Shown in pieces: positions 55,504 through 63,913 of a stretch of 64,000 nucleotides of DNA. The translations under genes and the position numbers were made by a program. Each line of letters begins with the position of its first letter. Within the stretch, counting starts at the first letter, position 1. This stretch comes from JBOFDK01 sp051646925 (GTDB lineage Bacteria; Bacillota; Clostridia; Lachnospirales; Cellulosilyticaceae), in the NCBI GenBank assembly GCA_051646925.1, contig JBOFDK010000014.1, forward strand, positions 11,994 to 75,993, in the 5' to 3' direction. The notes beneath the pieces are model-generated. The model was not told where the DNA came from, made no database searches, and saw only the letters and a program-made list of their open reading frames with translations.

Positions 55504-55534
55504 ACCTCCTTCCTACACAAAGTAAGAAGAAGGT
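55504..55534 (-). promoter_or_regulatory. Shine-Dalgarno-sequestering hairpin in the toxin leader
   Basis: On the minus strand, ACCTTCTTC (55534-55526) pairs with GAAGGAGGT (55512-55504) over 9 bp (one G-U wobble), with a 13-nt loop. This would block ribosome access until the leader is processed or opened. Confidence 0.65.
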
Positions 55535-55646
55535 CTAACTATTAACTATCATGAGTCCACCCCCTTTGATGCCATAAAGCATTTAAAAGAAGCTTTGGAT
55601 ATACTTTTGATATACATCCGCACATGGGGGCTATTCGCTTAATGTA

Positions 55647-55674
55647 ATTATATCATAATTATATGTTTGGTAAA
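55647..55674 (-). promoter_or_regulatory. Promoter of the candidate toxin mRNA
   Basis: TTTACC at 55674-55669, a 16-bp spacer, and TATAAT at 55652-55647 with TGA immediately upstream (extended -10). It reads towards the toxin gene. Confidence 0.7.
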
Positions 55675-55709
55675 AGTTTCTAAACTTTGAAGTCTAAATC
55701 TATAGTATT

Positions 55710-57215
55710 TTAAAGCCCATACATACACAAAAGCTCATCTATACAAATCACTATCCCAATGTTATTCAAGCACTCTATACGTTCATTATATAGCCTACGC
55801 AATAATGTTCTAGCACCTTCTCCGTAATGTAATTGATTATGACAAGTACTACATAAGGATACTATGTTTTCTTCTATATCTAATGATATTTCAAACATTT
55901 CTGAAAACGCTAATGGAATAAGATGATGTGGCTCTGTATAAGGTATCTCTGTATTACGTCTCATAAAAGTATCGTGAATGTTATCTAACTCACATAAATA
56001 ATTAGCTTTTTTTAACGCACGTGCTGCCACAATTTTATCTCTTGGATATACCTTAATGCCATCTCTTATAATAGCTTCTTTTCTTTTATAAGAAGTTGTT
56101 GATGTTTGATTCTCCGACGCCTCTATTAAAATTTCTTTAGTTAACAAACTATCTTCTACTATTTCTTTTTTCCAAACATCTTGATTTGCTACTATTTCTT
56201 GAGTGTTCAGATATCTATCTAATCTAGCATTCACTTTGCTAGGGCCTTGTACTGCCTTTAACCCATGTTCTTTTAATCTTTCATATGGAAGTATCCCATC
56301 CTTATAAATTGTAACTAACTGTAATTCCATATATCTACCATGGTTTACATAGCTACTGCCTTCTATTATAAATTTACTATCATCTATAGTTGTTTCTGTA
56401 AGATTTACCTTTGATACCTGACATTTATACTTAATTTCTTTATAATGATTACTTATGTAAATATAAACTATGTCCCCTACTAAAATATTCGTACTTTGTT
56501 TCCATTCAATTGTGTCTAATTCATGAAATGCGCGTATTACATCATATTTCTTAGGATTACAAATTATCACCCAAGATTGTTGTTGTTGCGACACTTGGTT
56601 TAAAAGTATTTTATTATAGTAAGGTAGTATGGTCTGTATTCCTTCTTTCACAGCTATTACTACTTCGGCTAACTCCGTATTGTTAAATGCATCTTCTATA
56701 TTTAGTTGTATCCTAGCCTTCTTAATTTCCCCTCTTTGTAACAGTTCTTTAACCTTAAGTTTATTCTGTCCCAAATTAAAGTACAATTCATCGCCTTCAC
56801 TATAATACAATCTATCGTCATCTAATGGCATATCTAAAATTGTATTGTGTCTGCTAATATCCGCACTCTTAGCATTATCTCCTTTAATTTCGACAGCTAT
56901 GTAAAAATATACTTTATCCCCTATTTTTTTTATAGCCAACGATACACTAGATAAACACTCTATATTTTCTTCTTTTTTCATCTGTACCCAAAAGTAATCA
57001 CTTGCTACTTGATTCATTTTCAACCAACTATTACAAGGCAAAAATACATAGCCTGAAAAATAATGCTCTACCTCTTTTACTAGTTGAGTGAAAGTTTCTC
57101 TTGCTAATTTTCCTTCTAGTGCTAATTCATTCATTGGGTCTTCATCACTTATAGGCTTCTTGTAGTGTACTCCTGCATATTTTTTCAAATACGATTCTAT
57201 TTTTTCTAATCCCAT
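55710..57215 (-). CDS. EVE-HNH nuclease, modified-DNA restriction candidate
   Basis: 501 residues. The N-terminal ~200 residues are an unrecognised, possibly MrcB-like module (YVFLPCNSW, KVYFYIAVEI). An EVE-type PUA-like domain follows at about 213-275, with SWVIICNPKKYDVIRAF and GDIVYIYI. The C-terminus is an HNH nuclease: C408, HH430-431, C455, C458, H459 and H463 in a treble-clef order. EVE-HNH proteins are known to cut DNA with modified cytosine. The start at 57215 is preferred since GGAGG lies 5 nt before it. Neighbours are the toxin-antitoxin candidate and an acidic orphan. Confidence 0.8.
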   Translation of the reverse strand: MGLEKIESYLKKYAGVHYKKPISDEDPMNELALEGKLARETFTQLVKEVEHYFSGYVFLPCNSWLKMNQVASDYFWVQMKKEENIECLSSVSLAIKKIGDKVYFYIAVEIKGDNAKSADISRHNTILDMPLDDDRLYYSEGDELYFNLGQNKLKVKELLQRGEIKKARIQLNIEDAFNNTELAEVVIAVKEGIQTILPYYNKILLNQVSQQQQSWVIICNPKKYDVIRAFHELDTIEWKQSTNILVGDIVYIYISNHYKEIKYKCQVSKVNLTETTIDDSKFIIEGSSYVNHGRYMELQLVTIYKDGILPYERLKEHGLKAVQGPSKVNARLDRYLNTQEIVANQDVWKKEIVEDSLLTKEILIEASENQTSTTSYKRKEAIIRDGIKVYPRDKIVAARALKKANYLCELDNIHDTFMRRNTEIPYTEPHHLIPLAFSEMFEISLDIEENIVSLCSTCHNQLHYGEGARTLLRRLYNERIECLNNIGIVICIDELLCMYGL

Positions 57216-57593
57216 TACATCCTCCATCTTTTCCATTTGAACTAGTGGAACAATTATCATTTACATATACAGACTACTATAGTAATTTTCCCCTTCTATA
57301 TTTTTTGTCATCTTAATTATATGCGCTTAATATAATTATCGCAATTTATGTGAGCAAATAGCTTTATTTCTCTCCAATTATTTTCTATAAAGTAATTAAC
57401 AATCCTTTAAACCTAATAAAATATTACAGTTATCATTTAGGACTAAAAAAAGCTGACTTCTGTAAAATACAGAAATCAGCTTAGAGTTACTTATCCTTTT
57501 TAAAACACCCTTGATATAGGGTATTTTTCACCTTTTATATAGTCTTTTTATTGCATTTCCCTTGATTTTTTTATAGTAAATATCTATATAAAT
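57216..57593. other. Intergenic region between the EVE-HNH gene and the acidic orphan
   Basis: 378 bp, A/T-rich, with no supported gene. It carries the minus-strand terminator 57442-57482 and a small ACCCT/AGGGT hairpin near 57510. The EVE-HNH promoter should lie near 57250-57440 but I see no convincing -35/-10 pair. Confidence 0.55.
57442..57482 (-). terminator. Intrinsic terminator of the acidic orphan
   Basis: AAGCTGA-TTCTGTA pairs with TACAGAA-TCAGCTT with one mismatch and a 3-nt loop, followed by seven U on the minus strand. Confidence 0.88.
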
Positions 57594-58046
57594 TTAGATT
57601 TGGTCTTCTGGCTTAATCCATTTTAGGTGATATATGCCACTTTCTACAAATTCATTTTCATAATATTCTTCAAGCTCCATTTGACGATTTCGCAGTTCTA
57701 CATTTGTCATATCTGGATTTTCATCTCCTAGTTCATTAAGAGCTTCTCTCCTTGCCATACGAACTACAAGTTCTTCCCAAAACACGCGGTCTTCATAGCT
57801 ATCTATATATTCTGCAAACGAGCTATTTTCATAACTATGTGTTGGCATATATTCATTATATTCTTCGTCATATGCTACGCAGTCTTCGCATCCATAATCC
57901 TTTGCCATTTTAAAAATCATTTGCTCCATAGCACTATATTGTTCCACACGATTATCTGTATCTCTCATACCATTTATAAGCAAATTACCTGCATATACAA
58001 GGTCCATTAGCGTTTTAAACTCTTCATTTGTGCATTTAAGTTCCAT
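57594..58046 (-). CDS. Acidic protein of unknown function
   Basis: 150 residues from the ATG at 58046, preceded by GGAGG at good spacing. It is strongly acidic and helical, with no transmembrane segment or signal peptide. Recognisable features are NGMRDTDNRVEQYSAMEQMI, DYGCEDCVAYDEEYNEY, and a Glu-rich end. A CxxC pair (CEDC) is present, but nothing indicates metal binding further. I recognise no family. It is monocistronic, with a terminator downstream, between deoD and the EVE-HNH gene. Confidence 0.75.
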   Translation of the reverse strand: MELKCTNEEFKTLMDLVYAGNLLINGMRDTDNRVEQYSAMEQMIFKMAKDYGCEDCVAYDEEYNEYMPTHSYENSSFAEYIDSYEDRVFWEELVVRMARREALNELGDENPDMTNVELRNRQMELEEYYENEFVESGIYHLKWIKPEDQI

Positions 58047-58186
58047 ATTTTCCTCCATGTTCTTCTATAAAAAAACATCTAACTAAGTATATTTATATAT
58101 CTACATATTACTTTATTTATAGTGTAACTATTCCTATTTAATTATATACGTTCTAGGCAAAAATTGCCATTATATTTATTTAACAA

Positions 58187-58220
58187 AAAAAACAGCGACG
58201 TTATACATTCGCTGTTTTTT
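58187..58220 (-). terminator. Intrinsic terminator of deoD
   Basis: AAAAACAGCG and CGCTGTTTTT form a stem with a 12-nt loop, followed by U-rich sequence on the minus strand. Confidence 0.88.
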
Positions 58221-58240
58221 ATTTTTCAAACAAACTACAT

Positions 58241-58939
58241 TTATATAAGTTCTAGCGCAACATCCATCATTTGTGTAAATTTAGTTTGACGCTCTTCTGC
58301 TGTTGTTTCTTCGCCTGTAAATGGACAATCTGAAATAGTACAGATTGTAAGTGCTTTTTTGCCTACTCTAGCCGCATTCATATAAAGCGCAGCCGCTTCC
58401 ATTTCAACTGCTAGTACGCCCATTTTTTGCCATTCTTTTAATCTTTGTGCATCGTCATAAAATGTATCACTTGAATAAATATTACCTACTTTATATACAT
58501 ATCCGAATGACTCTGCAACCTCTACTGCTTTTTTTACAAGTGAAAAATCTGCAATAGATGCATATCTACCTGGTAATTGATATTGGTCTTCATATGATGA
58601 ATTTGTGCATGCACCCATACCAATTACTATATCTCCAATTTTTAGTGATTCATCAATAGCACCTGCTGACCCTATTCTAATGATACTTTCAACATCATAG
58701 AAATTATAAAGCTCATATGAATAAATACCAATAGATGGCATACCCATACCATGTCCTTGAACTGATACTCTTTTGCCTTTATACATACCTGTATATCCGT
58801 ACATACCTCTAACATCGTTATATTGAACAACATCTGTCAAATATTTTTCTGCTAAAAACTTTGCACGCAATGGGTCTCCTGGCATTAATACTGTTTTTGC
58901 AATATCACCTTTTTTTGCACTGTTGTGTGGTGTACTCAT
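58241..58939 (-). CDS. deoD: Purine nucleoside phosphorylase, DeoD type
   Basis: 232 residues, the family length, from the ATG at 58939 with AAAGGAG upstream; an upstream ATG would add 16 residues. VLMPGDPLRAKF near 17-28, GHGMGMPSIGIYSYEL, EMEAAALYMNA and CTISDCPFTGEETTAEER are conserved DeoD blocks. It splits purine (deoxy)nucleosides with phosphate in salvage. It is 60 bp downstream of hpf. Confidence 0.96.
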   Translation of the reverse strand: MSTPHNSAKKGDIAKTVLMPGDPLRAKFLAEKYLTDVVQYNDVRGMYGYTGMYKGKRVSVQGHGMGMPSIGIYSYELYNFYDVESIIRIGSAGAIDESLKIGDIVIGMGACTNSSYEDQYQLPGRYASIADFSLVKKAVEVAESFGYVYKVGNIYSSDTFYDDAQRLKEWQKMGVLAVEMEAAALYMNAARVGKKALTICTISDCPFTGEETTAEERQTKFTQMMDVALELI

Positions 58940-58999
58940 ATAATTCTCCTTTAAAAATATACTAATTATTTCCTTATAATATTTCAACTATGCATAATT

Positions 59000-59536
59000 T
59001 TATTCAAATGTTGGTTCTATTAGACCATACGTATTATTTTTACGCTTATAAACTACATTTACTTCTTCTGTTTCAGCATCTAAGTAAACGAAGAAGTTAT
59101 GACCAAGCATTTCCATTTGCATAACCGCTTCCTCTGCATTCATCGGTTTAATTGCAAATTGTTTACGTCTTATAATTTGAATATCATCATCACATTCATC
59201 TTCTGGAGCAAGAAAATCTACATTAAAAACAGGTTCTTGGTTATTCCTATGTTTGTTTCTAAGTTTAGTTTTGAAACGAACAATTTGGCGTTCAATAATT
59301 GCAACTGCACTTTCAATAATCTTATACATATCTTTCCCTTGAGTTTCAGCACGAAGAATTTGTCCATGAAAAGGAATTGTAATCTCAATAATATGACTTA
59401 TATTTTCAACACTTAGCGTAACTTGCGCCTCCGTGCTTTCATTAAAATATTTATCTAATTTTTTCATACGTTCTGTTATTATGTTATTTAAAGCCTCTGT
59501 TACCTCAATGTTTTTTCCTTGAATTATGTTTTTCAT
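59000..59536 (-). CDS. hpf: Ribosome hibernation promoting factor, long form
   Basis: 178 residues from the ATG at 59536, preceded by GGGAGAA. The N-terminal S30AE domain (IQGKNIEVTEALNNIITERM) and the C-terminal dimerisation domain (VYKRKNNTYGLIEPTF) are both present, as in long-form HPF. It joins 70S ribosomes into 100S dimers in stationary phase. In many Firmicutes it lies upstream of secA. Confidence 0.95.
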   Translation of the reverse strand: MKNIIQGKNIEVTEALNNIITERMKKLDKYFNESTEAQVTLSVENISHIIEITIPFHGQILRAETQGKDMYKIIESAVAIIERQIVRFKTKLRNKHRNNQEPVFNVDFLAPEDECDDDIQIIRRKQFAIKPMNAEEAVMQMEMLGHNFFVYLDAETEEVNVVYKRKNNTYGLIEPTFE

Positions 59537-59678
59537 AGTATTTTCTCCCTTCATATTAGTTGTTATTTTATTAATAATAAGGTTATATTTTCCTATACTT
59601 TATTTATTCTATATTAATTATGCTTTTTCCTTTTTATTTTCAAAAAATTTCAAAACATATTTTTTTACTACTTGTTAA

Positions 59679-60644
59679 TCAGTATTTTCTATCTAACAAT
59701 TGTTTAGTAACGTTATACAACACATCTTTATATGGATTTTCGGGTAATGTTTGTATGAGTTTATATGCTTTTTCTGTATATTTTTTTGCTAATTGACGAG
59801 CTTTATCTATACCCTCGTATTTGTTTGTAAGTTGAATTATTTGTTTAATTTCATCTTCTGTATAACTTGATTTTTGAATTATTGCCATCAAATCTTTTGG
59901 TTTTTTTTCCATTGCATAAATTACTGGCAGTGTAAAAACACCATCTTTTAAATCATTTGCACAATCTTTACCTATTTTTTCATCTACACCTGTATAGTCC
60001 AAAACATCATCAATAATTTGAAATGCCATTCCTATTTGGTAGCCTATTCTCCAAAACTTTTTTGCTAATTTTTCTGGGCACTCATTTTCTGCTGCTCCTA
60101 TATATAAGCTTAATGAAAATAATTCAGCAGTCTTTCCTCTAATACGTCTTAAATAATTTTTAACAGATACATTTACATCAAACCTTGAGTTTAACTGTTC
60201 AACTTCGCCTAAACAAATTCTTGACATAGATAATGTATCCATTTGAATTGTTTGCAAACTAGCTGTTTGTGCCATTACTTTAAAACACAGACAAAACAAG
60301 TAATCACCTATATACACTGCATATTCTTTTCCATATTTAGATTGTATAGTAGGTATTCCTCTTCTTAGGCTTGCATCATCTATAACATCATCATGCACAA
60401 GTGTTGCCATATGAAACATTTCTATAACTGCACTCAATGCCCTTGTTCTTTCTTCTTCATACTTTCCAAAATTCGCTGCAATAATTGAAAAAGCTGGACG
60501 CATCATTTTGCCCCCTGCTTCAAGCAGCTCATTGATAGATGATTCTATTTTTTTATCACGGCATTTTGAATTTTTTATTATTATACGCTCTACTTCTCTT
60601 AATTCTTTTTTTACTCTAGGATATTCATCCCACATTTCATGCAT
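59679..60644 (-). CDS. Polyprenyl (heptaprenyl) diphosphate synthase
   Basis: 321 residues. The first Asp-rich motif is DDVIDD at 85-90 and the second is DDVLDYTG near 214, each with typical flanks (LVHDDVIDDASLRRG). Such long-chain trans-prenyl synthases make the side chain of menaquinone or related carriers. It is preceded by a 58-bp gap and a small hydrophobic gene. Confidence 0.92.
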   Translation of the reverse strand: MHEMWDEYPRVKKELREVERIIIKNSKCRDKKIESSINELLEAGGKMMRPAFSIIAANFGKYEEERTRALSAVIEMFHMATLVHDDVIDDASLRRGIPTIQSKYGKEYAVYIGDYLFCLCFKVMAQTASLQTIQMDTLSMSRICLGEVEQLNSRFDVNVSVKNYLRRIRGKTAELFSLSLYIGAAENECPEKLAKKFWRIGYQIGMAFQIIDDVLDYTGVDEKIGKDCANDLKDGVFTLPVIYAMEKKPKDLMAIIQKSSYTEDEIKQIIQLTNKYEGIDKARQLAKKYTEKAYKLIQTLPENPYKDVLYNVTKQLLDRKY

Positions 60645-60702
60645 AGTTTCCTCCCTCTATCGGGAACCTTTATTTATAATTTTGTTGGTTCCTAACCAGT
60701 AA

Positions 60703-60966
60703 TTACCTACTACTTGATTTATCCATGGCAACATATAACAATCCAGTCAAAACGATTTTTCTGAGCCATTCATTAGCGGGATAGCTCCGAATATAAACCA
60801 TTAAAGTAACTGTCCATAAACGATTTCCTAACGATGAAATATAACCTCTCATTATATTGCGATTATATTTCATGTGAAAAAATTCATGTTGTAGGTAGTA
60901 ATAAACTGCATATATATTTAATACACTGAACAAGTATACCATATTAATCAAGTGATTTATTGCCAT
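60703..60966 (-). CDS. Small hydrophobic protein, unknown
   Basis: 87 residues with two possible membrane segments (about 5-25 and 70-82) and a basic middle (MKYNRNIMRGYISS). The ribosome binding site before its ATG is weak (GAGG). It is directly upstream of the polyprenyl synthase gene, in the same direction. No family recognised. It could be spurious, though the ORF is open and codon use looks like that of its neighbours. Confidence 0.45.
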   Translation of the reverse strand: MAINHLINMVYLFSVLNIYAVYYYLQHEFFHMKYNRNIMRGYISSLGNRLWTVTLMVYIRSYPANEWLRKIVLTGLLYVAMDKSSSR

Positions 60967-61076
60967 TATAAAAAAGCCTCAAAATGCTTATTTATTGTTA
61001 GTATACCTATTTTTTATTTTTCAATACCAATTTTACAACCTTAATATTTGGCCATTAATTATTTTGTACTTTTCAA

Positions 61077-63764
61077 TTATTTATTTTTTATTTCTACAAA
61101 TTTTATCGTCTCTTTATCTTTATCAATTATTATTATCGTCTCTTTATCGGCCCAAATAATGCCATCTTTTATTTCTTCTGTCAATTTTACCAGCTTACTA
61201 ATTTCTTTTTTCATTATTTTTATTAGTCCTAATATTTTATCATCTAATTGTTCTACTCTTTTGTTTATTTTTTCACTCAATTTCCAATTTTCCCAACAAC
61301 TTATAACTGCATCTATTACAACTGCCATTATAGTTGCGCTTAATACAGTACATAAACACTCATCATACATGTATGCCCAGTTGTTTATTTTAATACGTAC
61401 ATTTTTAATTTTTCTTTCATGTTCTAAACGTTCCAATATTTCTAACCTATGCGCTTGTCTCCATATATTTTTTTCCATTATTTTTTCAGCTTTCAATTTT
61501 TTCAAATTCTCTAACTCACTACTTACTATTTCATATAACTCATTTCCAATATTTTCTTTTGGAAATAATTCTTCACCCACTATCTTTTCGCAAGCTTTTT
61601 GAATATTCTTAAGCTTTTTTTCTTTATTAGTAATTAAACTATATCCTTCAATCATATGTTCTTCTAATATCACACTTTTTTCAATTATTAGTTCTGTTAT
61701 TTGTTTATTTATTTTATTAACGTATTCTTTACATAAATTTTTGTTATCATATTTATTTACTTCTATAGATTGTATTATTATTTGTTGGCACTTTGTTTCA
61801 TCTATTATATTGCTGTATATATATTTGTAAAATTTTTGATATTGAATTTTTATTTCTTTATTTAATTTTTGAATAAAGTTCATTTGTTCTTCTATGCATT
61901 TATCAATATCACAATAAACACTATTTTCTATCATACTTTTTATACTTTTTTCTATCATACTTTTTATAGATTTATTGAAATTTCGGACTATATTATTTCT
62001 TATTTTTTCACCTAGTTTTAGTTTATTTTTAATTAATATATTTTCAACAATATTCTCATTATTTTCCATTGTTACTTTTTTAGAACTATTTTTTTCAGAA
62101 CTGTCTTTTTTAGAACTATATTTTTCAGAACTATTTTTTTCAGAACTATTTTCTTCAGAGCTATTTTCTTTATTGCTATGCTCTTCAATATCGCTTTCTT
62201 TTTTTCTCATTTTTTTAGAACTATTATTTTTAGGGCTATCATCTTTATAGCTTTCTTCCTCAGGAGCGTATTCTTCATAATCGAACTGTCCAGGTTCATA
62301 TTCTCCAACGTTGTATTCTTCATTGTTGAAGTTTTCTTCACTCAATTCAGATTCATTATATCCATACCATCTTTCTTCGTTTAATTCTGAATTATCATAT
62401 ATACCCCATCGCTCTTCGATTAAACTATCTTCTTTATTATTGTATTCTAAAGCTTCTTTTATCACTATGTCAGTAAATTCTTTTTCTACTATTTTATTTT
62501 CTATCTTTCCATTACGAAAAAACTTTTCTATACTTTCCAACATATTTATTTTGTCTTTTACACTCTCCCTTATATATTTTTTATATTTACCACTATAAAT
62601 ATATATGTCATTCTCTATCCCTTTACCTATTTGTAAATTATTATTTTCATCTATCATTATTATTAGATTTTTATTACTATCATCTGTAGTCTCTTTTACT
62701 ATTACCTTGTTTATTTTTTTTCCCAAGTTCATTTCTATTTCTTTTATCTTTTCTTTTATTAAAGATAAATCTTTCTTATTGTTTAAAAATTCCACCCTTT
62801 TAATATATTTTTTCTTGAATTTCTTTATTTTTTCTTCTTCGTTCTCTATTTTCATTATAAGTTTTTTTTTAAATATATTTAATATATCTCGATAACTCAC
62901 CTTTGCATGTTCTATTACCCTATTTGTCATGCTTACTATATATTTACTGTCATTCATATTTTCTTTAATATCTGTTGTTACCTCACTCATTACACCTAAT
63001 AATATTTGATTATTTTCATCTATAACCTTACTAACCTTACTACACATATCATCTATACTTTTATTTACAAACGTTAATACTTCATTATTTCTCAAATTCT
63101 CTATACTTTGAATATTAATTATCTCAGTGTCCTTTATTATATTATTTATATTTATTTCTAGTAACTCTTCAGTTTTACGAATTACATACCTATCTATTTT
63201 TCTATACATTGGTTCTTCTATCTCTATACTTCTTATTTTATTTTGATTTTCATTTTCTTTAATAATATCATTCACTTCCAAATGATTAATTTCTTCATTT
63301 ACTCGTTGCTCATTTAATAGAGCGTTTCTTTTTAGTTTCACCTCTTTTTTTATATTTACTCTTAATTTTTTATAGACAAAAGCACCTACTACCGCACCTA
63401 ATACTAACCCTAATGCCTTAGAAACATAATTCATAATTTCACGCATTAATACTTTCTCTAATATTTCATCATCATTATCTATTTTTTCTAATATTTTTTT
63501 TATTTCTATTTTTTCACTTATACTATCTATTATTTTACGTAGTTCATCTTCTGCACTATTCATTTCTTCTAAACATTCTTCTATAGTACTATTTTCAAGT
63601 GTTTTGTTTAACAACGGTATCTTCATATCATCACTTACTTCTTTAGAAAAACTATTCCATGCTATTTGATAATCCTTAAATAACATTACTACTTGCTTTT
63701 CTAATTCTTTTATTTTTCTTTCTTTTTCTATATTTTTCGAAAAAAATAAATTATCAAATAACAT
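61077..63764 (-). CDS. Large coiled-coil membrane protein, paralogue family member 2
   Basis: 895 residues, extremely rich in Lys, Glu, Asn and Ile. Residues 1-71 match the 47099 protein without gaps (W36-N37, ECLEE at 63-67). A membrane segment with GLVLGAVVGAFVYKK is at about 118-133. DSKYIVSM recurs at 272-279, about 130 residues later than in the shorter protein, so a segment is inserted between. Long coiled coils follow, then a low-complexity acidic/Ser linker (about 450-550, with EERW and SSEKN repeats), a second membrane segment (TVLSATIMAVVIDAVIS) and the shared DGII tail from 867. AAAGGAG precedes the ATG. Function unknown. Confidence 0.85.
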   Translation of the reverse strand: MLFDNLFFSKNIEKERKIKELEKQVVMLFKDYQIAWNSFSKEVSDDMKIPLLNKTLENSTIEECLEEMNSAEDELRKIIDSISEKIEIKKILEKIDNDDEILEKVLMREIMNYVSKALGLVLGAVVGAFVYKKLRVNIKKEVKLKRNALLNEQRVNEEINHLEVNDIIKENENQNKIRSIEIEEPMYRKIDRYVIRKTEELLEININNIIKDTEIINIQSIENLRNNEVLTFVNKSIDDMCSKVSKVIDENNQILLGVMSEVTTDIKENMNDSKYIVSMTNRVIEHAKVSYRDILNIFKKKLIMKIENEEEKIKKFKKKYIKRVEFLNNKKDLSLIKEKIKEIEMNLGKKINKVIVKETTDDSNKNLIIMIDENNNLQIGKGIENDIYIYSGKYKKYIRESVKDKINMLESIEKFFRNGKIENKIVEKEFTDIVIKEALEYNNKEDSLIEERWGIYDNSELNEERWYGYNESELSEENFNNEEYNVGEYEPGQFDYEEYAPEEESYKDDSPKNNSSKKMRKKESDIEEHSNKENSSEENSSEKNSSEKYSSKKDSSEKNSSKKVTMENNENIVENILIKNKLKLGEKIRNNIVRNFNKSIKSMIEKSIKSMIENSVYCDIDKCIEEQMNFIQKLNKEIKIQYQKFYKYIYSNIIDETKCQQIIIQSIEVNKYDNKNLCKEYVNKINKQITELIIEKSVILEEHMIEGYSLITNKEKKLKNIQKACEKIVGEELFPKENIGNELYEIVSSELENLKKLKAEKIMEKNIWRQAHRLEILERLEHERKIKNVRIKINNWAYMYDECLCTVLSATIMAVVIDAVISCWENWKLSEKINKRVEQLDDKILGLIKIMKKEISKLVKLTEEIKDGIIWADKETIIIIDKDKETIKFVEIKNK

Positions 63765-63861
63765 ATTTTCATCTCCTTTATATTTTTTATATAAATCTTT
63801 TTCTTTACTTTTTTTATCATTATATGCACCTTATTTAAAAAAGGTTACTCCTTTCAAAAAT

Positions 63862-63900
63862 AAAAAAACAATTATCTTTTAATTCGATAATTGTTTTTTT
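63862..63900 (-). terminator. Intrinsic terminator after the third paralogue
   Basis: AAAAAACAATTATC and GATAATTGTTTTTT form a stem with a 9-nt loop; U-run on the minus strand. It separates the 63914 gene from the 61077 gene. Confidence 0.9.
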
Positions 63901-63913
63901 TGATTATTTCCAT

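Noticed and set aside
55142..57593. Mobile element at the defence-like genes
   Set aside because: No transposase, integrase, terminal inverted repeats or target-site duplication was seen at the boundaries.
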